Shown here piece by piece: positions 1 to 14,400 of a stretch of DNA of 64,000 bases; position 1 is the first letter of the stretch, and every line of letters begins with the position of its first letter. Position numbers and translations under genes: made by a program. This DNA is from Notospermus geniculatus (taxonomy: Eukaryota > Nemertea > Pilidiophora > Heteronemertea > Lineidae), in assembly GCA_002633025.1 (NCBI GenBank), contig NMRB01000934.1, positions 41,176 through 105,175 on the forward strand, in the 5' to 3' direction. The notes beneath the pieces were generated by a model that saw only the letters and a list, made by a program, of their open reading frames with translations, was not told the DNA's origin and searched no databases.

Positions 1-3000
1 CCCTGTTGCATGTAGTTCTGGTTGCCTGGCTGCATTGGCGCCGGCATGTTTTGATTCTGGTAGCCCTGGTTGAAGGTCGGCGACATCATACCGCTATGAG
101 GTTCCATCATCGATCCAGCCTGCATGTTGTAACTCTGGCCTGGGTAGCCCTGGTTCATGCCTGAAAAACAAAGTTCATTTTTCACTAATTTCTCCAACAC
201 TGAGAGAGAATACCGGAGGGCAGTTATGTCCATTGTACAATCAGTTTAATCCATTAGGCGCCATATAGCCCAAACCCGCCCAAGCCTGCATAATCCCATA
301 TAGCCCAAACCCGCCCGTGTGATTTTCGGCCGTCACAGAGGCAACCAACAACAACAACAAAATTTAACCTCGGCTCCAGTTGTATCATGTAGCCAGTGCT
401 GGTTATTAGCTACAAAATAAACATCACTTGTTCACTTTATCTTCAACTTTTTCTTTTTGTCATTTGAGCAAAAAACCAAGATATGGTAAAAAAGTGAAAA
501 GCGCTGGGAAAAAAAGCTGACATACTTTATACTTGTCTGGCGCCTAATGGGTTAAGAGTCAAAATTAAGTCAGTACTCACCAGCCAGTCCACAAACACAT
601 ACTTACCATTATTGGTATCCATTGGCATTCCTGCATTGGCTGTTGGTTGCCTTGCATCTATTTCACAAACAGCTCTGTCTAGAGTCAAAATTCAGGGCCC
701 GGTTGTTCAAAACATTAGGGCTAGTGTCAAAATAGTGCCAATGATGTTTTGAACAACCCAGTCCTGGTCAATACTCACACCAGCCAGTCCACAAACACAT
801 ACATGTACTTACCATTATTGGTATCCATTGGCATTCCCTGCATCGGTTGCATTGGCTGTTGGTTGCCTTGCATCGGTTGGTTGCCGTACATCCCCTGGTT
901 ATCAACCATTCGACTCTGCAGGTTCTGTTGATGCTGGGCGCGAAGCTGCTGCCGTATCAACTGCTGTCTTGTTTTCTGCAACAATGATGAGGCAGGAACC
1001 ATGTAAACATATACATAATTGACCCATTTTGAAAGTCAATCGAGGGTGTACTTTTGGACAGACAAATGAACAGAAATGACCAATTTGGGGCAGAAGTTGT
1101 GTGTCCTTGATAGAGAGGTGTCCTCCTAGCAGAGGGGTCTCAAAGGGTAGTTCCGGCATAATGAGGTATCGGCAACCCTAATCCGCGACGCAGCGCTGAC
1201 TATCAACCTGGTCAGAACTGCGTCATTGAAAGTGAGGCTAACGTTATTTTCCAATTAATTCTGAAACGCACACCCTGTTTCTAGGCCAAATATAATTAAT
1301 TGGACTCAATTTCTAATTTTACTTTTCTATCATTTAAGTACAGAATTGCTAAAATATATCTATCGCTTTTGGGCAAAAATCTCTGCGGGAACATGATGAA
1401 TTTAATCGATAAAGTTGACTAATTTTGGGTAAACAACAAGCCAATGACCGACGTCACGGGTTGTGAATGACACAGTTTTTTGTAACGTCAGAATGACGCA
1501 CGACGCCTGATGACGTTCAACAATCGCAAAGCATGCGCACTTGCGTTTTAACCAGGTTGATGACCAGCACCTCCTTTTTGTTTGCCGGTACCCCATTTGA
1601 AGGGGGAAGGGGCAAAGCTTCAGCATCAAATCAAATGTCTTACCTGATGCAGTAACTGCATGTTCATCGTCTGCTGTGGATTGTTTGGCATGTAATTCTG
1701 TGACGACGGTTGCCTGGCACGAAGCATTGTACTCAAAGCGGCCTTCGATTGGGAGTGCTGATTACCAAATGATGGACCACCTTCAATGAGAAACAGAGAA
1801 AGTGATTTAAATCTTTCAGACTATTTTGATTACTGAAGACTGTCATGGTTATTTGTATTTAGGAGTATTTGTATTTGTCCCAATTTAACCGTGTGTTTTT
1901 CTCAATGGGGAACTTTCCTACCGTCAGAGGCCACTACGAGTTAGCGGTCCAAGAACGTCATGAAATTTGACGTCACAGGGCAGAAATGCATGCCACAACG
2001 TCGTCCATAATGACGTGGGCGTCGTGGCTCACGCATTTTGACGTCAAATTTGGACCGCTAGCAGGCGGCCTCTAACAGCAGGAAAGTTGCCCATTGAACC
2101 CAAGGATTGGGACTGTTGAACACCCACAGCAAGTATCATTGGAATGGCTGACCAGGGCACCTATTATATGACCCTCCACCACAAAACCAGTCAGAAGTCG
2201 TTCTGAGGTTGGCAGGTTGGACCGAATATCTGTCAATTTCAGCATTGTCTATCTATATTGTGAAGTCTGAGTAATTCTATTTCTTTCTTTGACTTTATCT
2301 CCTGGTTCATCTCAGTAGGTTAAGGCTCACTTTCTGTGCAACTTCCAACTGGTTTTGTGGTAGAGGGTCACATATTATCATTGGAGTTCTTGAACACCCA
2401 CAGCAAGGATCACTGGACTTGCCAGATAGGTGGCTCTTGAGTGCTATTAGAACACAGCCAAGACACCGGTAATTGGAATGGCAGAAGAATGTGGCCGTCA
2501 GTCACCACTGGATCTCTTGAACTGAACACCCACAGCAAGGATAATTAAATTGGTATGGCAGAAGTACATTATGTGGCTGCAGGTCACCATTGGATCTCTT
2601 GAACACCCACAGCAAAGAAAATTGGTATGGCAGAAGTATGTTATATGGCTGCAGGTCACCATTGGAACTCTTGAACACCCACAGCAAGGATAATTGGAAT
2701 GGCAGAAGTACATGTATGTGGCTGTAGGTCACCATTGGAACTCTTGAACACCCACAGCAAGGAAAATTGGCATGGCAGAAGTACATGTATGGAGCTGCAG
2801 GTCACCATTGGAACTCTTGAACACCCACAGCAAGGAAAATTGATATGGCAGAAGTACATGTATGGGGCTGAAGGTCACCATTGGAACTCTTGAACACCCA
2901 CAGCAAGGATAATTGGAATGGCAGAAGTTGTGGGCGTCAGTCACTACAGGAACACTGTAGGACAGGGAGGAAAGGTCTTGTGCAGAGTGCTTTTCCAGAA

Positions 3001-6000
3001 AAGTTCGAGACGTTGATGGATAAGGGCAGGCTAAGTGGCTGGCAAACGTGACATTTGTGTAAAAGACTGCCTTGGGCTGAAAAAGTTGACCTCGAAAACT
3101 GGTCTTTCACCAGCCACCTTGATTGGGAATGGATATGGGAAATATGGACTTGCTGGGCATAAAACGAAAACAGTGGTGTCATCAATCAGGCTCCAACACA
3201 ACCCCCTTAACCATGTTAACTCATCTGACCGCAGAGTCCAGCAGACGGCACCTTCTGTCAAATTTTTCTCATATCCTATGGCATTGATTGAAAACTATTT
3301 GAAGAAATGTTGTTCCTATCAACCATCTGAAGAATGTTTCTTCAATTTTTTTTCAAATTTTTATGTATTTCTGAGGCTTTTGGAAAACTTCAGCAAAAGA
3401 TACCGTCTGCTCAAACCTGGCTGGGAGCAGATGAGTTACCGGTAACCCCTTCACCCCCAGTGCCAATTTCATAAAAAATGTAAATGATTGTCAAAAGGTA
3501 TGAAAACCCTGTCATTTTGGTATTCATTGGAAAGTGCTCAGTTAGAGCTTTCCAATGAATACCTCTACGACAGGGTTTAGGGACTTTCAGGGTTGAAAGT
3601 ACTTTGGCAGTGAAAGGGCAAAAACTCAACGTATACGATCAGAAAATAGATGCGCCTTCCATAAAAGGCTCAGTATTGTTTAATAAAACATGTAACGGAC
3701 AGTACCAGTTGACAATTGGGTAATTAAATGTGAGCCAAATATGACTTGTAGAAATATTTTCTGAGCAGACAATGGTCCATAACTCACTAGATGGCTCAAT
3801 AAAAGGATCTCGTGGCACCACTTTCTCTGAAATTTGGAGAATTAGACGGAAATTGAACCTATAACAGAACGTGAAACACCCATTTTCTGTTCAATTTGGT
3901 GAAATATTAAAATCTAGTCAAAGAACGTGAAAACCCACTCTCTCTCTGAAATATGGTGAATTAGATAAAAATCTAACCTAGCACAGATTGTGAAAGCACC
4001 ACTTTCTCTGAAATTTGGTAAATTGTGGGAGGTACCTACATATAGACACCTAACACAAACCACCCCACATGAATTTGGGTTTTGTGAACCAGCAAAAATA
4101 TATATTTCTTATCTTAGTACACTTTGATTGCTGTTCTAGACTACTAAACTTTCACTGCTATTCTAGACTAGAAAACTTTGATTGCTATTCCAGACTAGCA
4201 GACTTTGATTGCTATTCTAGATTAGTGAACTTTGTTGGCTATTCTAGACTAGTAAACTTTGATTGTTATTCTAGACTAGTAAACTTTGATTGCTATTCTA
4301 GACTAGTAAACTTTGATTGCTGTTCTAGACAAGATGAAGGACAACACTCTCGCAGAATGTAAACAGAAGACACTGACCTGGCTGCATCTGCTGTGGTGGA
4401 AAGTATGCAGGCGGTTGTTGCTGTGGGGGATACCACTGGGGAGGCGGCCCATTTGCCCCGGGGGATTGATACATGGGTGGGTCGGGCCTGAATTGCATTG
4501 AATGCATTGGCTGAAAAAATAAACAGAAATGAATTTTAGTTGAGAGCCGGAGACTGTAAATTCAAACAATGATTAGAAATACAAAATCTATTCAAAGGTA
4601 AAAATATCATATAAGGAACAAGCTGACTTCAACTGAGTTCAAATTCAAGAGGAATTTCAAGAGAATACAACTATTTCTCACCTGCATATAGCCTGGCGTA
4701 TGGCCACCGCCGGTTGACCCCATGCGAGACTGCCGCCTCCGTCTCTGCGCCTTCCCACGACGGCTTCCACTGTCCGGCTGGCGATTTTCTGGGATTGATT
4801 CTTCTTTGACTTCCTGAAAGATACGATTTATGGCATGAATTAGACATAAATTAGTATCATCACAAAAAGGCTTGATGGCGTACCGCCATTAAAATGGCGG
4901 CAGAGACACACTTTCACCTCACATCAACAAAATCGAAGAAATTCTGGTTCCATTGAATCTTACCAAAAATATATATATATTTTTGATATATATTTTTGAT
5001 CTTACTCATATTTTATACTTGGCGCATGGACAGTACCTCATGTCACAACTGAGCTCACTTGGTGGAGAAAACTTAATGAACCACTTCAGTGCCGGCCATA
5101 TTTTGGCATTAATTTGTAGAGTGCCGAGACCTGGTAACAAGGCAACGACGGCGTCATTGCCATGACGTGCATTGTAATGCACTTTCCCATTAAAGTGGCA
5201 TCATGACGCCATTCGAAATGTAAACTTTGGGCACTCTGCATCACAAGACACTAACTCGGTACAATGGGAATCGGCACTGAAATGTTTTTTGAAATCTGGA
5301 GGGTGGAATAAATGAAAAATTTCCAAGAAATGCATTGTGAGTGGTCTACATTCGGTCAAATTTGGAAAAATTCTACAAAAGTTTAAACGGACAGTGACAG
5401 CAGACAACAGACAGAAGTATATATACATGTACATGAACTGAAAATTAACACGAAGTGAAAACAATTATTTAATCTCAAGAATGAGTGCGAATGTTACAAC
5501 AATGATCCACAATAACAGGAAAATGTTAAAATAAAAGTCACAAAAATTTCTTGGCTATTTCGTTACCAGCATTTTTGCAAAATATTGTCCTCTTCTTCCC
5601 TACGCCACTGATTTCTCGAAGATATGCACTCCGGGCAACTCGAGGTCCGATTCCAGGCAACTTTTGGGAAATTCAGATTCCGGGCATTACAGGGCTTAAG
5701 TATATACACCTGAATATAAGTCCTTACTGAGTATAATCAGAAAATTCAATGAAAAATTAAATAGTTGCGAGACATTGTAGTTGATTCTCAAACAGCCTGG
5801 TTCTAAAACAAGTTTAACGAACGTGGCCAACGGCTACTTAAATAGTGTTTTCATAAAAACATGGAATTTTGAAGCCAAGAAATTTGTGCAGGCATGCAAA
5901 CAAGAGACAGAAACTCAAGTGACAGATACGGCCAATCCTAGCAACTCTCTTCATACCCAGATGAAAATAACCAAAATAAATCAAGTCAGAAATTGTGTAT

Positions 6001-8436
6001 CTTTTCAATATGAAGAATTTATCAGAAAGAAACTTGAAGGAATGTCATTTGGACAGCAAAAATGAATGATATTTATTCAAAAAATCTTCCACAAAACTGA
6101 TAAATATGGAGCAACATCTCTTCAAAGATGACGTCTGCTAGAATTTGGTACTCGTGTAAACTTTGTTACTCGTGTAAATTCGTGTAAACTTTGTTTACTG
6201 GTGTAAACAGACAGACTACTAGGATTGGCTGTTTATGAAATACACCACAACGTACATCAAGCCTTACCTTCTTTCTAACATCCTGAATAGGGAGGGAAAA
6301 TAAAACTCAATATCGTGGGCAAAATATTTCAAGGAAGCCGTTCCCCACATTTTAACCAGGTTTTGACCATGGTGACACATCTTTTATGATTAGACAGAGA
6401 CTTCAGCAGGTGCCTACAAAACACTATGAGAGGGTGTCTCAGGGAGAGGTCCCACCCATTTCCAATACGTGAGGTGACTTTGACACAGCAGGGTTTTTCT
6501 GCAGCTTTCATCGCCCCATGTATTCCACAGCTCAATGATACATGTAAAGACTGGGGATTACCGGTACAATGCACTTATCTCTGACTAAGTCATCAGCAGT
6601 GCACTTAACGTTTCTGATTTTTTGGACTATAGGACTATATAGTCTGACTCAACCTAGAGGTAACATGAAAGGAATGTTTGGAATGCGAAATAGACCATTC
6701 ATTGACCACAAGTGAAATGCAAGGCCTTGTGGTTTAGAACACTCTGCATTCAATGGCTATTAGGGACCCTCTCCACTTGGATTATTTGGGTCTATTAAGA
6801 AACCACAGTTCATGTCACATTTCCCATAACTCGCATAACTCAAATTCCTTTCATGTTACCTCTAGGTTGAGTCGGACTATACTATAGAGGCCTTGCATTG
6901 ACGTCATCTTGGCAGCCATGCTGGAGGGCACAGGCCTTGACAGGGCGCAGAGGTGTGACGTGACCTGCGTGAAGTGGGTTTGACGTAACGTCATTGGGAC
7001 ATGCACGGCTCATTTCACTGCGCCTCTGCAGCATGTGCCCCCCAGCATGGCGGCTTGTGACGTCATTTGCAAGGCCTCTATACATATACTTCATATATTA
7101 TAGGACTATACCCAATAGCAGGAGCTACACAAATTATCGACCTCACCCCTTCTCAAGACAAACAGGCGCAGATCCACGGGGAGCACACCCGGCGCACGCC
7201 CCCCCCTTTCGGCCAATAAATCTGTAAAATCGACCGTAAAATTCCGAAATTTGGAGCAAATCATTGAAATTCACTGCAGATTTCAATGTTTCTAGCACAG
7301 TGGGCCCCCTCTTTTCCGAAATCCTGGATCCGCCCCTGACAAACACAACCCCTCAGTAACAAGCGTCCATGAATCTTGCCAGAAAGAGCAGCTTGGCCAA
7401 ATTGGGGGAGGGAAGGGGACATAGCAATACTCTGACACCCGATGCCAATTCTCAGTGTGTAACTTTTTACATTCTGTACCAACTCAATTCCTCGGGACAA
7501 GAAGCCTTTAACAAAGTGACAGACACCATTTCACTGATAGTGATAGTCTCAAGAGCAAGTAGCTTGGAACAAAATCGTGATATTCTGTGATAAAGTATCT
7601 CGCGTAAAGCCGCACCACTCTAGCAAGAAAAATATCGAAGAAGCTCAAGTCAATTGACACTGACTAACAACCAAAAACACCTGAGCAGTGAGAAGTTGTC
7701 CATATAGCAGCACTTGAAACACTAACTTACTGAAAGGTGAACATCAGCCTAACATTAAAACCTGGTTCGGACTGGAGGCATTTTCAACAGATTTTTCAAA
7801 CTAATTGCAAATTTTCTAGGTTCCAGTTTCTGCGAGTAATACTTTCATGAAGTGGTTTGGTGTTTTTTGAGTTTTTATTGCCCATATCAAAACACATACC
7901 CATGTGCCCAGCTAAAAGTCCAGATATTTCGTAAATTTTTTGCAGCCCTTCCCCTTCCATTATACATGTATCTCTAGGTGCCCCCACGATAGAGGTTTTA
8001 ATGCCCCCACAACAGAGGATCATATGCCCCACTACCGAGGTTCAAATGCCCCATTACAGAGTTCAAAATGCCCCCACTACAGGGGTTCAAATCTCCCACT
8101 ACTGAGGTTCAAATTCCCTACTACAGAGGTTCAAATCCACCCACTACAGAGGTTCAAATTCCCCACTACAGAGGTTCAGGAAGTGTCGTCCCATTCTACA
8201 AAGCATTCCATGATTAAAATACACATTTTTGAATCACTCGCTGAAAATGCCCCCAGTCCAAAAAAGTTGAAAAGATTCCACAGCATAAGGAAGCAAGTGA
8301 AATGACGCAAGTGAGGAAAACTAAACTCACCGAAGTTTTGTCTACGGGAGGTTCGAGGTCCTCTGGAGGCAGGGGAGGGGGTTCCAGATAGTAACTTGGA
8401 TCCTTTCTCAGGGAATGTGTGTGGTAGAGCAGCAGT
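1..8436 (-). CDS. MED12: MED12 exons 25-31: PQL and Gln/Met-rich C-terminal region
   Basis: Residues about 1736 to 2017. Exon 25 has [20 protein letters not shown] followed by [12 protein letters not shown], the start of the proline/glutamine/leucine-rich PQL region. Exons 26-27 are basic (DVRKK, then [15 protein letters not shown]). Exons 28-31 are low-complexity, rich in Q, P, M and N, with motifs such as [18 protein letters not shown] and repeated GNQPMQ/QPMQGMP. There is no long polyglutamine run like that of mammals. Exon 29 has [15 protein letters not shown] and exon 30 [20 protein letters not shown], both matching the family. Exon 31 (acceptor at 160/161) is open to position 1. Confidence 0.9.
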
Positions 8437-11400
8437 CTGTGGATGGAGATACATGTAGTAAGTATTGGCGCAAGCGACATGACTTTCTTAGGAGAAAATT
8501 GAGTGGACCTGTCAATTAAAGGGAGACTCCACACATTGTAAAGTTTTGAATTTTTGAAATATCGTTAATACATTCAAATTCACTGATCTCTGCAACATGT
8601 CTTTTTTTTTAAATCAGCAAACTCATCATTTTAAGCATTTTTATTGCATCCCAAGGGGACCACTGCACAGCATATGTGATGTCATGTTTGTTCACTGCAT
8701 ATTTATGAAGGTAAATCAATAGGCCTAGGCAGTAAGAGTAGCTCAATCACAACAATAAAGGTCTTCAGCCTATGACACTAGTGACACCACAACTCATGGC
8801 AACAGTTTCCATGGATTGATAAAAATTCAAAAGTTGACAATGAGTGGAGTCTGCCTTTAAGGACACCTTTTGGACTGACATTAGTGACAAATGCTGTCTT
8901 TAATTGAGAGACGTCCAGATTTATATTCAAGTGAATAGAAAGAGTAACACCAGTTCCGTACCTAATACCATAAAGGAATCAACCATAAAGGTTTAACTGC
9001 GAACGATGAGCTTACTGAGGGATACACTTCCTGTCTTGCCACCAGATGTCTCTCACTGCCTGGATTTTGGCTTTACGTAATAGGCACGAGGTTCAACTTT
9101 TTTTGTGGTAAAGAGGAACATGAACCTGCCAACATGATGCTTTGAATTCCATTTCTGACAATAACTGAGCTATTTTCAGCACAATTAGTGTTCCATGTAC
9201 AAATGTACGTCAGCCTATTCAAATGTACACCGATGACCCTGAACACACATCGTTCGTGGGGTTCTCATTAATTCAGTCCTTTTGTATCATACGATCAACT
9301 AGTCGGAATTCAACAAAATTTGCAGTAAACATGCAGAAGGGTCTTGCCTATCATATGGAAACGTCAAAATGCAATTCTGTTGGGTTTTAAAGGGATATTG
9401 TCCACATTTATAAAATGCTAAATTTGTCAGTTGAACCTTTATGGTTGATTCCTTTATGCTAATACTGGTCAAAAATTCACAAGGTAACACCCGTAAAAAT
9501 ATTTGTAACTGTTCCTACCTATGCTGATCCTCATACTTCATAGGTTTCCGTTCCAAACGAACCGCACCAAACCACGCCAACGGTAACATCCCAGAATTCT
9601 TGTTACCCTCTAACAAATCCCATCCACTAACTTTATTCTTCTGCGAAACTTGAAGACCCTGTTTACGACTTATCGAATCGAAACCGGTAATTTTGTTACC
9701 CTTGGTGTCGACTAGGCTACCGTGGGGTTCGAATGATAGCACCTCGTATTGACGTTTTGGGAATGGTAAAAGATGGCGGGCAAGGTCAATGCCATCGGAA
9801 TGTTTGTCACCTAACTCTTTCTGCAATTTTGAACAAAAAATTAAATTAAGACAAGTTAACTGGGTACTGTTCACAACAATAACACAGTGACCCGGCACAA
9901 CAAAATGAGTCGGAATGCGCACAGAAGAAGACCGAAGATGACACCAAACAGTTACAGAAATCGACGAAGTCAAATTTCACAATGGGCAGACAATCCTGAA
10001 ATCAACAAACCGTTGGTGTCACCTTGGACATGTTGGGTCTTCTTTTTGTTGTGCCGGGTCACATATGCGAGGGGGGTCAGTCACATTTGAAACAAAGTGG
10101 AGACCCAACTGGGAATTGAACCCAAGGCCTACCAGTTACAAGTCTTGCCACTGCACCACTAGGCTCTCATACAAAAATACCCACCTTCAACTTCTTCACC
10201 AGGTTCATATAGGACTTCTTATTCTCCTCTCCTTTCTCGGAACCCTCGCTGACCAACGTGCCATGAATCAACACTGACAACATGTCCATGATTGTGTAGA
10301 ACAGTTCACTGTTTGACTGTGTGTCGATTACACCATAGCTGATCATCTGGAAGAGCAGCACGCACCAGTCGGTTGTGTTTGTGTTGCTTTTCTGGATTGT
10401 GTCGAACATCCCACCGACCTGAAGCAAAAAGAATGGAAAATAGAGATTATCAACTAGAATATGAGTACCCAGTACTCACCAAACACAATCTTGAGCACTG
10501 CATACTCACAAACTCAACCCTGAGCACCCAGCACTCACCGACTCAACCTGAGCACCCAGTACATGTACTTTTGCCAAATTCAACCTGAGCACCATGTACT
10601 CACTGAACGCAACCATGAGCACCCAGTATTCACCAAACTCAGTCCTGACCACCCAGTACTCTCCAAACTCAGCCCTGCGCACCTAGCACTTACCAAACTC
10701 AACCCTGAGCACCCAGTATTTATCAAAATCAGTACTGAGCATCAAGTATTACCAAACTGAGCCCAGATCACAAAGTTCTCACCAAACATAACTCTGAGCA
10801 CCCAGTACCCACTAAACTCAGCCCTGAGCACCCAGTACTCACCAAACTCAACCCTGAGCACCCACTGACCAGTACTCACCAACCTCAACCCTGAGCACCC
10901 AGTACTTACCAAACTCAACCTAAGTTGCAACGCCTCCTGCATAATCTGCCTCAGTTTGGCGTCATCCAAATATTTCTCTTCTTTGGCATTTTGAATGAAT
11001 TTCTCCAGTTGATTGTGAAGTGAGTTGAGGAGATTCTCTCGTTGTTCGTCTTGTCCTTTCAGACAGTTTAGCACCAGGGAGAGGAAGGGTTGATGGCCGA
11101 GCAATGATGTGCTGCAAAATCAGAAACAAAACAGTTTATTTCATTGTTTATAATGTATCCAATATATTTTGAGCATCAGCTGCCAGGGACTTGAAAACCT
11201 GTCACACACGTATTCATTGGAAAGCTCTCAGTGAGTACTTTCCAATGAATACCTATGTGACAGAGGGCAAGATTTCAGAATTTCATCAGTTTATCAGTTT
11301 AATATGTAAAGATCAGTGATCTCGTGAACTCACGCAGCCGTTACCAAATCGGGGGAGACCCCCCGAACCCCCCCTTTCTGGGGGAGACCCCCCTTTTGAG

Positions 11401-14400
11401 GCCTGCGGCCGGCTGGCCTCTAGGCCTGTTCCTGCAAATGATGTTTTTCGTGACGCCGTGCACCGTGGCGTGACGTGACATCGTGACGTGACGCGGCAGA
11501 CGGCTGATTCCGGCCGTGGCGGAAAGGATGATGGTTTACGACATCCACAAAATCGCCATATTGCGTCAAGGTGTTGAGATTCACGGACTACACATCTCTG
11601 TATTGATTTTTCCATTGAATTTTGTAGATTTTTTTACACACACGTAACCATTATACTCACTTCGTGAGCCGCTTCCCGGCTCACTGCGTGAGTTATTATG
11701 AAATTGCCCTGGCAGTGATAGTATCAAGGCCAAGGGGCAAGTGAGAGTTAAAGTACACATGAAAGTACCCTGGAAGCAAAATATTTGGAAGCAAGTTGCC
11801 ATGGCAACAAGAGGTATCCATAGCAACCTAGCAATGCAACAAAACTTGGTTTAATGAAAAGAAAATCGAACTGCGACTTCAATGAACTGGAAACTCTGAG
11901 AGAATCAATTTTTAATGCAACACTTGGCTCACATCGTTGATAAAGGCATAGGCGTGTGGCACCGTAAACGAAGTTTAAGTGGACTTTGGCTGCTGAGGAT
12001 AGGAAAACAAGAAAGGTTATTATCGTTATTACCGGTATTAATTATCATTATTGGTAATGAATGAGCTCATTCAACAAGCAGAGGAGTCCAAATTGAATGC
12101 TTTTTAAAGGCCTACCATTGATTTGCCTTACCTTTTCAATAAATTTCTCTCTTTTTCTGTCTTATTCTTCGACGACCAGAAACTGTTGCCACTCTCCAAC
12201 ACAGAGGCAGCAGCCTTCAGTACACGGCCTTGTACAGGATTAGGTAGTTTACTTATCAACGGCGCCATTAGCCAGACGCTCTGGTCGGAGATTGGATCCT
12301 GCCTAGAAGTGACGAATGAAGAATATTAGCTGCAATTTTCATAAAATATGACATCATTGGAGCACTCCAGGTAGAATTAATCAACGGCATCATCCTGGAC
12401 AGAATCGCGAGAGCAACCAGTTGCTTAACCCCTTCAGTGCTGGAGCAAGATTTGGTTTTTCATGAAAAACTCAGAACAATACGAGACAGTGTTTCCACCA
12501 CAGGGTAATACCGGTAAGGGTACTTTGCTGGTACCCTCAAAGGAACAGAAAATAGCCCTTTTCTAATTCATGGGGTTTTTTGGTGATTTTGAAGAAAAAT
12601 TTCTCAAAAAAATTTCTGGCGGAAACCCTGCGAGAGACAACTCACGTTTTTTTTTAAAAAATCACAGTCAATATAGATCAATGTTCGTCAAATGCTTTAT
12701 TCTGCTAAGTGTCTTCAGTTGGTTTTCATGGTCTTCGCTTCCCCAGTTAGTAATCTACCCCCAGGTGCCGAGGGGGAAGAGAGGTGGAGGGAGGCATTGA
12801 AATGGTCAGTGCCAGCAATGGCACCAAAGTAAGACTTCAAATGCTGAGACATGTGCAGAAAATGCTTCTTTCACTGACCTGCTGACTGGTTGAGGGCTGG
12901 GCGGACCCCCGTACGATGTGGTCCTTGAATCTGTCTGTTGTTGGAAGACCTCAATTGTGGAATCGGCGAGATCTTCTAGCAGGCAATTCATTTCACTGAC
13001 GGAGGACTGTTTGAACATCAGTTGGAGTTCTAGCCATGAAACCCTCAGGGTCCACTGATTTAGATTCTGAATGACAGAAGGAACAGAAATGATACGAAAG
13101 AACATACAATGGTCTCAAGATAAAACAAGGAATATTTTTTCCATCAGGGCCGATGCCGTAGCATTATTGGCCCTGTAAATTGCGGACGAGGCCATCTCAA
13201 GCTACTCATGTGCTTCACTTGGATGGGGTCTTTTCCTTGCCCGTGCAAAGAAACAAGGTACATATGTACAAGGCACCACAGCTTACTGTCCCATGTGATG
13301 GATGTGAAGAGCCGGGAATGAAATCCCATACGGCCTGAGCTGGATTCGAAGCCGGGATCTGCCGCTTGCTGAGCGGACGTGATATAAACCACTTGGCTAT
13401 CAGGGCTCCTCAATGGTGGTAGTGTCGTGATCATTAGGAGACACCAAGTGATTACCTTCAGAATCCGAGTGATCACATCCTTCTGCTCAGGTTCCTCCTC
13501 TTCCTCATAATGTCCTGGGAGACCGTTAGGATAGCAGATGAGATGGACCAACTGCTGAGTCTGGAAGCAGACGATTATCTCGTAAGTACCTAGTCTGCTC
13601 CAGAGGCTGGAAATCTCTCACACCTGGTGATTTTATCAACGTAGTGGGCAAAATAATGATTGTGATTGTGAATAATGCTACCTTTTTCCACACCGAAAAC
13701 TGAACTCATTTGATATTTTGGGGCCATACATACATGAATATGACCCACTGAAAACTGAAGGCACTAGGCTGCTGACAAGGCAAAATTGACACACACACGC
13801 ATGCACGAATGCACACACGACAGACTGCCACCCAGTCCGTCGGCCACGGCAGCGATCGCAGCACCATATGCGCCATTCTCTTACCACTTTCTCGCTGGCG
13901 GCGCCTAGCGGGAGAATGAATTATGAAGGGCGTCAGGCCCAGCATACATGTATTAAGCCCTTTTGGCCTTTCTGCCGAAAAAATAATGTGGTGTTTTCAT
14001 GTGCAGCAGAGAAAGGGTAAAATGAATTATTTGTGCGTAACGGGCCTTTTGAAAGTTTGAAACATGTTGACCGCTAAGTAGGAAACCGTCACCAAACAAA
14101 AATTGCAACGTAACATCAGATAATTCGAACATGATGTGTAGAACGGAAGTGAGTACCAGTCGTTTCGGGTGAACGAAAGATTAAAATGTTATGTAAACAA
14201 GGAGGCATTTGATTAGAATATTTGTTATAAACTGTGTCCAGGTGTTGGAAGTTGATGCTGAATTTAGAGAGCTTCCCTGTGTTTTTGAGATGATGTCATC
14301 AGCTTCCAGCTGCGGAGAGAAGAACTTGATCAACTACCGTAGGCCAAATATCACGGGACATTTGCTGAGAGAACTGGCAGTGGTGAAAGTCATTGTTTCT

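Noticed and set aside
2498-2944. Minus-strand frames with repeated [15 protein letters not shown]
   Set aside because: They are translations of the 73-bp minisatellite in a MED12 intron.
4069-4362. Plus-strand frame with repeated SRLVNFDCY
   Set aside because: It is the translation of a 27-bp intronic minisatellite of MED12 with nothing else to support coding.
10099-10170. Functional tRNA gene
   Set aside because: A and B boxes and an acceptor stem are present but the anticodon stem does not pair; it is better explained as a SINE head.
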